NCBI RefSeq assembly: GCF_003063625.1
Contig: NZ_CP026604.1
Coordinates: 2,768,065 to 2,832,064 of the forward strand
Direction of reading: 5' to 3'
DNA length: 64,000 nt
Origin: Saccharobesus litoralis
GTDB taxonomy: Bacteria > Pseudomonadota > Gammaproteobacteria > Enterobacterales > Alteromonadaceae
A program made the position numbers and the translations under genes. This document shows, piece after piece, positions 41,932-50,694 of the stretch (position 1 is the first letter of the stretch; every line of letters starts with the position of its first letter). A model generated the notes under the pieces. The model was given only the letters and a program-made list of their open reading frames with translations, made no database searches and had not been told where the DNA came from.

Positions 41932-42387
41932 ATGCGCCGCATCGATAAAATTAATAAGCTTAAATTAGCTGAAATTTTAAACCGTTTAACTTTTTTCGCT
42001 AAATTCTCTATCGAGCAGCGGGAGGTGTTGTTAAGTGCAATTGATAGCTTCTATTTTTGCAAGAAAGGCTTTCCTGTACAGGAAGAAGGCGAGTTAAGCA
42101 CTCAATTTTATTTGATTCTATCTGGTACCTTGGTTATTAGTAAATCTGGCTCTGATAAAGTATTAGGTAAAGTCAAAGCAGGAGAGTTTATCGGCGAAGG
42201 TAGTTTCATTGGCATAAGAGCAAAAAGCGCGACAGCTCGAGCTGAGGAAGACGTCATTGTGATGGCGATAGAACGATTAGAATTAGATAAATTACCTTCA
42301 ACGATTAGAGAAAAATTTAAAGACGCGATCATAGAAGGTATGGCAAAGCGTATTGTTTATCTGTCAGATATTATCCAAAAAGCGTAA
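41932..42387 (+). CDS. Cyclic nucleotide-binding domain protein
   Basis: The 151-residue protein is a single cNMP-binding (CAP-family) beta-roll. Signs are the start FFAKFSIEQREVLLSAIDSFYFCKKG, the GELSTQFYLILSGTL strand pair and the GEFIGEGSFIG phosphate-binding-cassette region (about 86-96). The cassette lacks the full RxxA arginine pattern of classical cAMP sites (it reads RAKSATARAEE), so ligand binding is uncertain. There is no helix-turn-helix or other output domain, so it is not a Crp-type regulator. It lies 111 bases after tufA, where many relatives have the S10 ribosomal operon. Confidence 0.75.
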   Translation: MRRIDKINKLKLAEILNRLTFFAKFSIEQREVLLSAIDSFYFCKKGFPVQEEGELSTQFYLILSGTLVISKSGSDKVLGKVKAGEFIGEGSFIGIRAKSATARAEEDVIVMAIERLELDKLPSTIREKFKDAIIEGMAKRIVYLSDIIQKA

Positions 42388-42457
42388 TTATTTAATACCT
42401 TAAGCAATGAGCTGCTAACCAGACTAAAAGTATCAAAATTACAAATATTGTGATGAT

Positions 42458-42500
42458 GAGACTTGGCTTGCAAGCTCTGCAAGCATGAATGCTCGCCTAC
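42458..42500. repeat. 43-bp interspersed repeat, copy 1
   Basis: A unit beginning GAGACTTGGCTTGCAAGC and ending GCTCGCCTAC. It matches copy 2 at 47378-47421 with only a few differences (CTTGGYTTGCARGCTCT is shared). It lies between a plus-strand gene and the fusA2 terminator. Confidence 0.7.
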
Positions 42501-42514
42501 GATAATCAGACAAT

Positions 42515-42542
42515 AAAAAGCCCCGCATAGGCGAGGCTTTTT
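42515..42542 (-). terminator. Rho-independent terminator of the second EF-G gene
   Basis: AAAAAGCCCCGC / GCGAGGCTTTTT with an ATAG loop and one mismatch. It lies 20 bases beyond the stop codon on the minus strand. Confidence 0.85.
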
Positions 42543-42562
42543 AGCAGAAAAATTAAGAAATA

Positions 42563-44644
42563 TTACTTCTTATCTTTTTCTTTAGAAGCAGCGATTACTT
42601 CGTCTGCAACGTTTTGTGGACATGCTGCGTAGTGGCTGAATTCCATAGAGAATTGACCACGACCAGAAGTAATAGTACGTAAGTGACCAATGTAACCAAA
42701 CATTTCTGAAAGAGGAACATCACCTTTAATACGTACGCCAGTTGCGCCAGCTTCTTGGTCTTTGATCATACCACGACGACGGTTAAGATCACCGATTACG
42801 TCACCAACATTGTCTTCAGGAGTGAATACGTCAACCTTCATCACAGGCTCTAATAATTGAGCGCCCGCTTTAGGGATTGATTGACGGAAAGCACCTTTAG
42901 CTGCAATTTCGAATGCAACAGCTGATGAGTCAACTGCGTGGTATGCACCGTCGAATAATTCAACTTCAACGTCTAATACAGGGAAGCCAGCTAACACACC
43001 TGTTTCCATCATTGATGCGAAACCTTTCTCAACAGCTGGGAAGAATTCTTTAGGAACGTTACCACCAACAACTGTAGATGTGAAAGTGAAGCCTGAGTTT
43101 GGCTCACCAGGCTTAATACGGTAGTCGATTTTACCGAATTGACCAGAACCACCAGATTGCTTCTTATGCGTGTATGAATCTTCAACTTCTTGCGTGATTG
43201 TTTCACGGTAAGCAACTTGTGGTTGACCTACATCTAACTCAACGCCGTAAGTACGCTTAAGAATATCAACTTTGATATCTAAGTGAAGTTCACCCATACC
43301 AGATAGGATTGTTTCACCTGAATCTTCATCAGTTTCAACGCGGAAAGACGGATCTTCAGCAACCATTTTACCAATAGCGATACCCATTTTTTCAGTTGAA
43401 CCTTTATCTTTAGGCTTAACCGCAATTGAGATAACTGGCTCTGGGAATACCATGGCTTCAAGAATACAAGGGTCTTTCGGATCACATAAAGTGTGACCAG
43501 TTTGCACGTTCTTCATACCTACGATAGCTATGATGTCGCCCGCTTGTGCTTCTGATAATTCATTACGATCATCGGCTTGCATTTCAACCATACGGCCAAC
43601 ACGCTCAGTTTTACCTGTTGCAGCGTTAAGAATAGTGTCACCTTTCTTAAGACGACCAGAGTAGATACGTACGAAAGTAAGAGCACCGAAACGGTCATCC
43701 ATAATTTTGAATGCTAAAGCACGTAATGGCTCATCTGCGCTAACCGTTGCAACTTCGCCAGTTGGTTCACCTTCTTCATCAGTAAGAGGTTGAGGATCAA
43801 CTTCAGTAGGCGCTGGTAAGTAATCAACAACAGCATCTAGTACTAATTGAATACCTTTGTTTTTGAAAGCAGAACCACAGAAAGTAGGGAAGAACAATAA
43901 GTCACGAGTACCTTTACGGATACAAGCTTTGATTTGCTCTAAAGTTGGCTCTTCACCTTCCATGTAAGCCATTAATAATTCGTCATCAGCTTCTAAAGCT
44001 GTTTCGATTAATTGCTCACGGTATTCAGCAGCTTTCTCTACTAAGTCAGCTGGAATATCTTCAATTTTGTAGTTTTCAGGAAGACCTGTGTCATCCCATA
44101 CGTAAGCTTTTTGGCTTAATACGTCAACAACACCAACGAAGTCATCTTCTTCACCAATTGGTAATGTCATAACAAGTGGGTTTGCACCAAGTACATCTTC
44201 AACTTGCTTAACAACACGGTAGAAGTTAGCACCTAAACGGTCTAATTTGTTTACGAAGATAACACGAGCTACTTCTGAGTCGTTCGCGTAGCGCCAGTTA
44301 GTTTCTGATTGTGGTTCAACACCACCAGAACCACAGAATACACCGATACCACCATCTAATACTTTTAATGAACGGTATACTTCAACTGTGAAGTCAACGT
44401 GACCAGGAGTATCGATAACATTTAAACGGTGATCGTTCCAGAAACAGCTAACAGCAGCAGATTGAATAGTAATACCGCGCTCAGCTTCTTGTTCCATGAA
44501 GTCAGTTGTCGCTTCACCTTCGTGTACTTCACCAGTTTTGTGAATTTGACCAGTAAGTTTAAGGATACGTTCTGTAGTGGTAGTTTTACCAGCATCAACG
44601 TGAGCGAAGATGCCTATATTTCTGTATTTTGACAAGTCAGCCAT
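42563..44644 (-). CDS. fusA2: Second elongation factor G (EF-G2)
   Basis: The 693-residue protein has all EF-G domains: [13 protein letters not shown] (about 16-28), [20 protein letters not shown], and domain IV with [10 protein letters not shown]. It differs from the str-operon EF-G (STEKMGIA and GGVEPQ for DQEKMGIA and SGVQPQ, and a Lys-rich EKDKK tail). It matches the second EF-G common in marine gammaproteobacteria. Codon choice is strongly biased (GGT, CGT, AAC, TTC, GAC, GTT), like ribosomal proteins, so high expression is likely. It stands alone with its own terminator. It could be the main translocase or a recycling-specialised paralogue. Confidence 0.95.
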   Translation of the reverse strand: MADLSKYRNIGIFAHVDAGKTTTTERILKLTGQIHKTGEVHEGEATTDFMEQEAERGITIQSAAVSCFWNDHRLNVIDTPGHVDFTVEVYRSLKVLDGGIGVFCGSGGVEPQSETNWRYANDSEVARVIFVNKLDRLGANFYRVVKQVEDVLGANPLVMTLPIGEEDDFVGVVDVLSQKAYVWDDTGLPENYKIEDIPADLVEKAAEYREQLIETALEADDELLMAYMEGEEPTLEQIKACIRKGTRDLLFFPTFCGSAFKNKGIQLVLDAVVDYLPAPTEVDPQPLTDEEGEPTGEVATVSADEPLRALAFKIMDDRFGALTFVRIYSGRLKKGDTILNAATGKTERVGRMVEMQADDRNELSEAQAGDIIAIVGMKNVQTGHTLCDPKDPCILEAMVFPEPVISIAVKPKDKGSTEKMGIAIGKMVAEDPSFRVETDEDSGETILSGMGELHLDIKVDILKRTYGVELDVGQPQVAYRETITQEVEDSYTHKKQSGGSGQFGKIDYRIKPGEPNSGFTFTSTVVGGNVPKEFFPAVEKGFASMMETGVLAGFPVLDVEVELFDGAYHAVDSSAVAFEIAAKGAFRQSIPKAGAQLLEPVMKVDVFTPEDNVGDVIGDLNRRRGMIKDQEAGATGVRIKGDVPLSEMFGYIGHLRTITSGRGQFSMEFSHYAACPQNVADEVIAASKEKDKK

Positions 44645-44880
44645 TGTCTTACTCTATCTAGTTTGAATTGGTTTAAAAAAAACCGCGCGAGTATATCATT
44701 TATTCAACAAAACAACACAGAGTTTTGTAATAAAGCTGGGTGACAGTTTTTATTACTCGAATTTTAAAGCGCTAAATGCAGGTTATGATTAATTTTCCCT
44801 ATTGAAAACAATTCGCTACAATCTAACTATTCACGCTATCGCTTAGCATTTTGTAAATAAGCCGCAATTTTAATCACGAT

Positions 44881-47220
44881 ATGAGCAAAAAACGAAAAAG
44901 TTCCCGTTGGCCAGAAAACATCGCCAAAATTATCAAGCAATTTGGTCCAGTGAAAACTAGCCTCATTTTTATTGCTGTCGCTATTCTTGTCACCTTGGGG
45001 GAAACTTCATTTATCAACTATTGGATTGATGAAGGGGTAGCGTATCGCGATTATATTTCAGGCATGGTATTAACTTTGGTGATAGCACCTTGGTTACTAT
45101 TTTTTGTGTTTGAATTGATCTCTCGGTTGCAAGATTCGCGTGAAGAGCTGACTCAGGCTATTTTTGAGCTGGAAGATCTGCGTACACAAGACAGGTTATC
45201 AACAGAATATTTACGCAAAAATATCGAAAAACTGAACTTTGAAATAGAAGAGCGTAAGCGAGCTGAGTTGCAACGAGAAGAAGCAATCGCATTATTGCAA
45301 CAAGAAATAGAAGAGCGTAAGCGTACAGAGCGCCACTTATATGAACAAAGTGTTTTGTTGCGCTCTAGTTTTGATTGTTCGCCTGATATTATTTATTACC
45401 GAGATGAAAACGGTCGATTTGCAGGCTGTAATAAATCGTTAGAAGCCTTAACCGGCATGACCGAGCGCGAGATGATAGGCCTAACGCCTTGGGATGTTTA
45501 CCCTAAAGACGTTGCTGAGCAGGTTATTGACTCTGACGAGGAATGCTTCGCCAGTAACACCAGCCTATCGTACGATATTTGGTTAACTTTCCCTGATGGT
45601 ATGAAACGCCTTTACGAATTTAAAAAGGTGCCATTTTTTAATGAAGATGGTAAACGTATTGGCTTGCTTGGCTTTGGGCGTGATGTTATGGAGCGTAAAC
45701 TTGCGCAAGATGCATTGGAAAAAGCTAGCCGTGATAAAACCAAATTTATCTCGACAATTAGCCATGAATTAAGAACACCACTGAACGGTATTGTCGGTAT
45801 AAGTCGTATTCTGCAACAAGAGAAATTGTCCTTCCAGCAAGCGAAGCATGTTAAAACGATTTACGCTTGTGCCGTTACTTTAGGCAACATTTTTAATGAC
45901 ATTATTGATTTAGACAAAATCGAACGAGATAGATTAGAAATAAACAACACTGTGGTTGATTTAGCTAATTTAACGGAAGAGCTAGCAACAGTGGCAGAGT
46001 TGCAAGCAGAACAAAAAGGTTTACAGTTTAAGTTTAAGCACAATTTACCGCTAGAGTTATGGTCGGTTGCTGATCCAACACGTTTACGTCAAGTGCTATG
46101 GAATCTATTAGCTAATGCGGTTAAGTTTACTTTGAAAGGCTGCGTTGAGCTTAGAGTAGATTGCCAAATAAGCAATGGTGCAGCTTGGATAGACTTTGAA
46201 ATTGAAGATAGTGGGATAGGCATTGATGAAAATGAGATCGCCAATATCTTTGCTATGTACTATCAGGTTGATCGTAAAGAAGTGAGTGCCAGTATGGGCA
46301 CGGGTATTGGTCTTGCCATTTCTAAAATCTTAGTTGACGCCATGGGCGGTCAAATTGAAGTTTATAGTGAAATGAATAAAGGCAGTGTTTTTACGGTTTC
46401 AATTAAAGTCGATTTAGCCGAAAAACCACCTGAGCCTCTGTCTGAAGTGGATATTCCGCCACTCCATATTATGTTGGTAGAAGATGTTGAACTGAATGTG
46501 CAAGTGGCTACCGCATTGCTTGAGAAAATGGGGCACACCATAGAAGTGGCCATGACAGGTCAAGCAGCGAAAGAACTATACCGCCCAGATACGTTTGATT
46601 TAGTTTTACTTGATATTCGCTTGCCGGATATGACGGGCTTCGATGTTGCTGCTTATTTACGTGAAACTTATGATGAATTGCCGCCTATGGTGGCATTGAC
46701 CGCCAACGTAGTGAAAAGCAAAGAAGCTTACACAGATAAAGGATTGGAAGATGTCATTGCTAAACCTATCCAACTGAACCAATTAGAGTCAGTATTTGCG
46801 CGTTTGTTTGATCGTCGTACCCCTATCGAACCTTTGAATAAACAAGCATTACAATCGGCGTCTAGTCAAACTGATAAAGTGTTAAATCAAGAGTTCATGT
46901 CGCAAATGATTGAGACAATTGGCTTAGAGCGTATTCAAGACAACCTAGTGTTGTTTGAAAAGTTAATTGCTGATTATTTAGTGGTATTAGATACGAATTT
47001 GATTGCTGGTGATAAAGATGAAATTGGCTCACAAGCTCACAAAATTAAAGGTGCAGCAGCCTCAATGGGCCTTAAGAACATACAAGAGATCGCTAATCAA
47101 ATACAAGAAACCGATACGCCCGCTTGGTGGGATAACTTAGAGCCTAGAGTTAACCTATTGAAGAAAGGTTGTGATAACGATATTGAAGTATTGAAAGCTT
47201 GGTTAAAAGAGCAAGAGTAA
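44881..47220 (+). CDS. arcB: Aerobic respiration control sensor ArcB
   Basis: The 779-residue hybrid kinase (E. coli 778) senses quinone redox state and feeds ArcA by a His-Asp-His-Asp relay. Two membrane helices lie at about 26-46 and 58-80, then a coiled-coil linker and a PAS domain (about 155-275). The kinase His295 is in STISHELRTPLNG, the ATP-binding boxes are NLLANAVKF and EDSGIGI, the receiver Asp578 is in LVLLDIRLPD and the HPt His720 is in QAHKIKGAAAS. Of the two redox cysteines of E. coli, the one in GCN (here Cys183) is present; the other position is Leu. Extra cysteines are 166 and 222. arcA lies convergent 269 bases away. Confidence 0.95.
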   Translation: MSKKRKSSRWPENIAKIIKQFGPVKTSLIFIAVAILVTLGETSFINYWIDEGVAYRDYISGMVLTLVIAPWLLFFVFELISRLQDSREELTQAIFELEDLRTQDRLSTEYLRKNIEKLNFEIEERKRAELQREEAIALLQQEIEERKRTERHLYEQSVLLRSSFDCSPDIIYYRDENGRFAGCNKSLEALTGMTEREMIGLTPWDVYPKDVAEQVIDSDEECFASNTSLSYDIWLTFPDGMKRLYEFKKVPFFNEDGKRIGLLGFGRDVMERKLAQDALEKASRDKTKFISTISHELRTPLNGIVGISRILQQEKLSFQQAKHVKTIYACAVTLGNIFNDIIDLDKIERDRLEINNTVVDLANLTEELATVAELQAEQKGLQFKFKHNLPLELWSVADPTRLRQVLWNLLANAVKFTLKGCVELRVDCQISNGAAWIDFEIEDSGIGIDENEIANIFAMYYQVDRKEVSASMGTGIGLAISKILVDAMGGQIEVYSEMNKGSVFTVSIKVDLAEKPPEPLSEVDIPPLHIMLVEDVELNVQVATALLEKMGHTIEVAMTGQAAKELYRPDTFDLVLLDIRLPDMTGFDVAAYLRETYDELPPMVALTANVVKSKEAYTDKGLEDVIAKPIQLNQLESVFARLFDRRTPIEPLNKQALQSASSQTDKVLNQEFMSQMIETIGLERIQDNLVLFEKLIADYLVVLDTNLIAGDKDEIGSQAHKIKGAAASMGLKNIQEIANQIQETDTPAWWDNLEPRVNLLKKGCDNDIEVLKAWLKEQE

Positions 47221-47256
47221 GTGCTTTTTTATGTTGTGGAAGTGTTCACAAGCATA

Positions 47257-47280
47257 AAGTCTCGCCTTGTGGCGAGACTT
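47257..47280. repeat. Perfect hairpin downstream of arcB
   Basis: AAGTCTCGCC / GGCGAGACTT with a TTGT loop, 36 bases after the arcB stop, no T run. It leads into repeat-like sequence running to 47421; the rest of 47281-47439 holds no gene. Confidence 0.55.
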
Positions 47281-47377
47281 GGCTTACAAGCCATTACTTT
47301 TGGTGCCTGCAGGGGGGGAGGTACTTAGTATTTGTCAGGAACAAAACTCTGTAGTCTTGCTCTTTTGGGTTAAGTTT

Positions 47378-47421
47378 GTAGGCTTGGTTTGCAGGCTCTA
47401 CAAGCATAAATGCTCGTCTAC
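47378..47421. repeat. 43-bp interspersed repeat, copy 2
   Basis: GTAGGCTTGGTTTGCAGGCT through GCTCGTCTAC, matching copy 1 at 42458-42500. It lies beside the arcA terminator. Confidence 0.7.
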
Positions 47422-47439
47422 AACGAAAGAAACAGACAT

Positions 47440-47467
47440 AAAAAAACGGCTAATTAGCCGTTTTTTT
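47440..47467. terminator. Palindromic terminator at the arcB/arcA junction
   Basis: A perfect 28-bp palindrome, AAAAAAACGGCTAA and its complement. It gives a stem with U runs on both strands, so it can end arcA and read-through from arcB. Confidence 0.9.
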
Positions 47468-47489
47468 ATGTTCGAATGACTGAAGCCGT

Positions 47490-48200
47490 CTAGTCTAACT
47501 GACCAGAGAAACGATAGCCTTCACCGTGAATAGTTGAGATTATTTCTGGTGTGTCAGGTACATCTTCAAAATGTTTACGTAAGCGACGTATAGTTACGTC
47601 AACCGTACGATCATTCTCTTTTAATTCGCGGCCTGTCATTTCTTTAATAAGCTGGTCACGAGTAAGGATTTTACCTGGGTTATCTAGTAATAATTTTAAT
47701 GCGCGGAATTCACTCTTAGGTAAACGTATGCTGTCTTGGCTTGGTGATACTAAAGAGCGTGAATCACAATCCAATACCCATTTATTAAACTTGTATTCAG
47801 AAATTGATTCAGTTGATTCAGTTTTCGCTGTCTCAATTGAACGGGCTAAAATGTTGCGCGCGCGAATAGTTAACTCACGAGGGTTAAATGGTTTAACTAA
47901 ATAATCATCAGCGCCAATTTCTAAGCCTAATATACGATCTACATCGTTATCACGGCCAGTTAAAAAGATAAGGCCAATGTTCTTTTTCTCGCGTAATTCA
48001 CGCGCTAGCATTAAGCCATTTTTACCTGGTAGATTAATATCCATTATCACCAAGTTGATTGCTTCATCAGTCAGAAGCTGATGCATTTCATCACCGTTCT
48101 CGGCACAGTAAACTTGGTAACCTTCGGCTTCAAATAAGCTTTGTAAGGTACTGCGTGTGACCGCTTCGTCTTCTACAATCAGGATTTTTTGAGTTTGCAT
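47490..48200 (-). CDS. arcA: Aerobic respiration control response regulator ArcA
   Basis: The 236-residue OmpR-type regulator (E. coli 238) represses aerobic metabolism genes under low oxygen. The receiver has the acidic pair in [10 protein letters not shown], phospho-acceptor Asp54 in VIMDINLPG, Thr in LTGRDND, and Lys in [13 protein letters not shown]. The winged helix at the C-terminus has [18 protein letters not shown]. It matches ArcA over the full receiver. It is transcribed toward arcB, and the two genes are unlinked in E. coli. Confidence 0.97.
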   Translation of the reverse strand: MQTQKILIVEDEAVTRSTLQSLFEAEGYQVYCAENGDEMHQLLTDEAINLVIMDINLPGKNGLMLARELREKKNIGLIFLTGRDNDVDRILGLEIGADDYLVKPFNPRELTIRARNILARSIETAKTESTESISEYKFNKWVLDCDSRSLVSPSQDSIRLPKSEFRALKLLLDNPGKILTRDQLIKEMTGRELKENDRTVDVTIRRLRKHFEDVPDTPEIISTIHGEGYRFSGQLD

Positions 48201-48290
48201 GATAATGGTTTCTTTTGCTTAGGTTGCTAAAAACAGAACTAACTGGTTGTTAATTATAATGTTCTAGTTGAGTTGACTCAACGGCTTAGC

Positions 48291-49943
48291 TTAATTTGTA
48301 GCCGAATTTGTATTAATTTCTTTCAATTGTACCACACGAACAGGGAAACTAATGTCAAATTGGATACCTTGGCCTTCCTCACTAGCTACCGTTATATTGC
48401 CTGCTAATGCTTGGGTAATCAAGTTGTAAACGAGGTGCATGCCTAATCCGCTGCCACCTTCGCCTCTTTTTGTTGTGACAAAGGGGTCAAATATACGTTT
48501 TCTTAACTGTTCGTTGATACCTTTACCGTTATCAGAGTAAGAAATATTTAGCTTGTCATTATAAAATTTAACGATTATTTGGATTTGCCCAGCTTCTATA
48601 CCTTCAAAACCATGAATTAAAGAGTTCATGATTAAGTTAATTAAAATTTGATTAAGTGGCCCTGGTTTACTTTCAATCATCAGAGATTGTTCGCATTCAA
48701 TGACAATTTCATGTTGATGGTTTTTCAGTTTAGGGCGAAGTGACAGTAATACTTCTTGGATTAATTGATAAACGCCAAATTCTCGATTAGTTTCACTGCC
48801 TTGATCAACCGCGACTTGTTTAAAGCTACTAATTAACTCCGCTGCCCGATTCAGGTTACGATAGATAATATTAAGATTTTCTTCGCCGTCACTTAAGAAT
48901 TTATCTAGTTGTTGAGCGGTTAACTTTTTATTTTGTAAGTTATGTTGAATGTCTTTGATGCGGTCCATTAACAAAGTTGAGGCGGTAACACCTAAACCTA
49001 TAGGGGTGTTAACTTCATGAGCGATCCCCGCAACCATATCACCCAGTGAGGCCATCTTTTCATTTTCAACTAATTGGTTTTGATATTGATGCAGTTTCTC
49101 TAAGGTATTCATTAATTCAGCATTGGCATTTTTGAGTGCAACGGTGCGTTGGCCAACTTTGTCTTCTAAATTTTGATTGAGTTTACGGATCTCGGTTTCG
49201 GCATTTTTTTGTTTTTCTAAATTGGAATGAATGCGATCTAGCATAGTATTAAACGAAGAGCTCAATGTACTTAGCTCTTGTAAAGTCTGCTTGGGAGCTC
49301 GCGCCGCGTAGTCTTTTTCGTTAGTCACACGTTTAAACAGCTGTACTAACTCTTCTAGTGGTTGGGTGATATTGCGCTGGAAACGCAATGCCAGCAAGAA
49401 AGAGACAAATAGTGAGGCGACTAGCACAGTGATCTTTAAATAGAGGGTATTATAAATTCGATTGTTTAATGCTTGTAATGATCCTCTAAGATACAAGTAG
49501 CCGATAATTTTACTCTCGTATTTGATAGGTCTTATTAACTCTAAATGGCTTTCTCCAAATCTAGGTTCGAGTAATGATTCTAGTTTGGCAAATTTAGCGG
49601 GAACCGGAGGAATACCTTTTTTGTTGTAGCTAGCAAAAAATTCAAGCTCGCCGCTAAAGTCATCTATTTTATAGACATGAATATTTTCGACAAAAGGGGT
49701 TAGCTCTAATGCTTTAAGACGGCTCGATTCTGTTTTGGGATCGTCAAGCAGTATGCTGGCGCTAGCATTAAAGGCAATAATATCGGCATAAGATTTAGCT
49801 TCAGACTCATGATTTAACTTTTGCTGTTTGATTTCTAGCCAACCATTAACAATAAATGCCGCGATCAGCGATAAAGCTGAGATCAGCATAACCATAAGTA
49901 CAATGGTGTTTTTAATAGATGATGATGGACGATTGGCGGTCAT
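48291..49943 (-). CDS. Membrane sensor histidine kinase, CHASE8-type, orphan
   Basis: The 550-residue kinase has a TM helix at about 12-32, a periplasmic domain with the CHASE8-like SYADIIAFNASASILLDDP, and a second TM at about 170-188. A HAMP segment (189-240), a coiled coil (240-295), His309 in GIAHEVNTP, and the ATP-binding boxes NSLIHGFEG, DNGKGI and GSGLGMHLV follow. The His box (HEVNTP) is of the PAS/HisKA_4-like group. It has no receiver and no adjacent regulator that reads as its partner: arcA is beside it but has its own ArcB. The signal is unknown. Confidence 0.88.
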   Translation of the reverse strand: MTANRPSSSIKNTIVLMVMLISALSLIAAFIVNGWLEIKQQKLNHESEAKSYADIIAFNASASILLDDPKTESSRLKALELTPFVENIHVYKIDDFSGELEFFASYNKKGIPPVPAKFAKLESLLEPRFGESHLELIRPIKYESKIIGYLYLRGSLQALNNRIYNTLYLKITVLVASLFVSFLLALRFQRNITQPLEELVQLFKRVTNEKDYAARAPKQTLQELSTLSSSFNTMLDRIHSNLEKQKNAETEIRKLNQNLEDKVGQRTVALKNANAELMNTLEKLHQYQNQLVENEKMASLGDMVAGIAHEVNTPIGLGVTASTLLMDRIKDIQHNLQNKKLTAQQLDKFLSDGEENLNIIYRNLNRAAELISSFKQVAVDQGSETNREFGVYQLIQEVLLSLRPKLKNHQHEIVIECEQSLMIESKPGPLNQILINLIMNSLIHGFEGIEAGQIQIIVKFYNDKLNISYSDNGKGINEQLRKRIFDPFVTTKRGEGGSGLGMHLVYNLITQALAGNITVASEEGQGIQFDISFPVRVVQLKEINTNSATN

Positions 49944-50177
49944 TTTTTGTTTTGTTTATTGGAGTGAAGCTAACTTCTTATTAAGACTGGTTAATCACTT
50001 GTTAACAAGTGTATGTAGATAGCTCTATTTTAACAAGTTTTCTTTGTTAACTTTCGCTGTTAGTTGGTTATTATTATCCATATTCAATTTAAGTGTAGAT
50101 GTGTATCTATCGTTTGTTGTTTTTATTGAGGTCATAGCAGCAATGAGTAGTGAGTGTAAGTAACGATATGGTGAATA

Positions 50178-50606
50178 ATGCAACCGTCTAGTTCGCAATT
50201 GTGGTCATTATACAAAACGACGCAGTTTGTAATGGCGCAATCTTTATCACAAAGTTTGAATTTTGCCATTATTACGGCTTTTAATCCTTTGGGACAATTG
50301 AGGTCTCCTTCTTTCAATACCATTCAAGATAAAGCGCTACAGTATGATATTCAGCGTTTGAACACAGTTTATCGTAGTATTTATGGCTGCTCAGCGGATT
50401 TGAGTTACAGTGAAAAGAGTTGGTTAGTTGCAATTGAACAAAGTACAGCTATCGATCTCGCTATTGAGTATAAACAAAATGCGATTTATTTTGTTAATGG
50501 GGATAGATTGAGTTTAGTGCCCTGTTTGTTGGCCGATCAGCAAGAGGATTATATTGGTTCATTCCAGCAGAGAACTCGAATTTTTCCTGCTAATGTTTTT
50601 CGATGA
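50178..50606 (+). CDS. DUF3293 family protein
   Basis: The 142-residue cytosolic protein shows the DUF3293 pattern: FAIITAFNPLGQ near 30, then SFNTIQDKALQYDIQRL. It has no signal peptide, membrane helix or recognisable catalytic motif. The family's function is unknown. It is a lone gene facing the glgCA terminator. Confidence 0.75.
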   Translation: MQPSSSQLWSLYKTTQFVMAQSLSQSLNFAIITAFNPLGQLRSPSFNTIQDKALQYDIQRLNTVYRSIYGCSADLSYSEKSWLVAIEQSTAIDLAIEYKQNAIYFVNGDRLSLVPCLLADQQEDYIGSFQQRTRIFPANVFR

Positions 50607-50651
50607 TGATGTGCTTGGCTTGGCTTGGTCGGTATGTGTTGAAAGCTAATA

Positions 50652-50677
50652 AAAAAGCGGAGAAAACTCCGCCTTTT
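50652..50677. terminator. Terminator between DUF3293 gene and glgA
   Basis: Stem GCGGAG / CTCCGC around AAAA, with A6 on the left and TTTT on the right. It serves the minus-strand glgCA transcript best and may also stop the plus-strand gene. Confidence 0.8.
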
Positions 50678-50694
50678 CATCGAAATAATGACCA

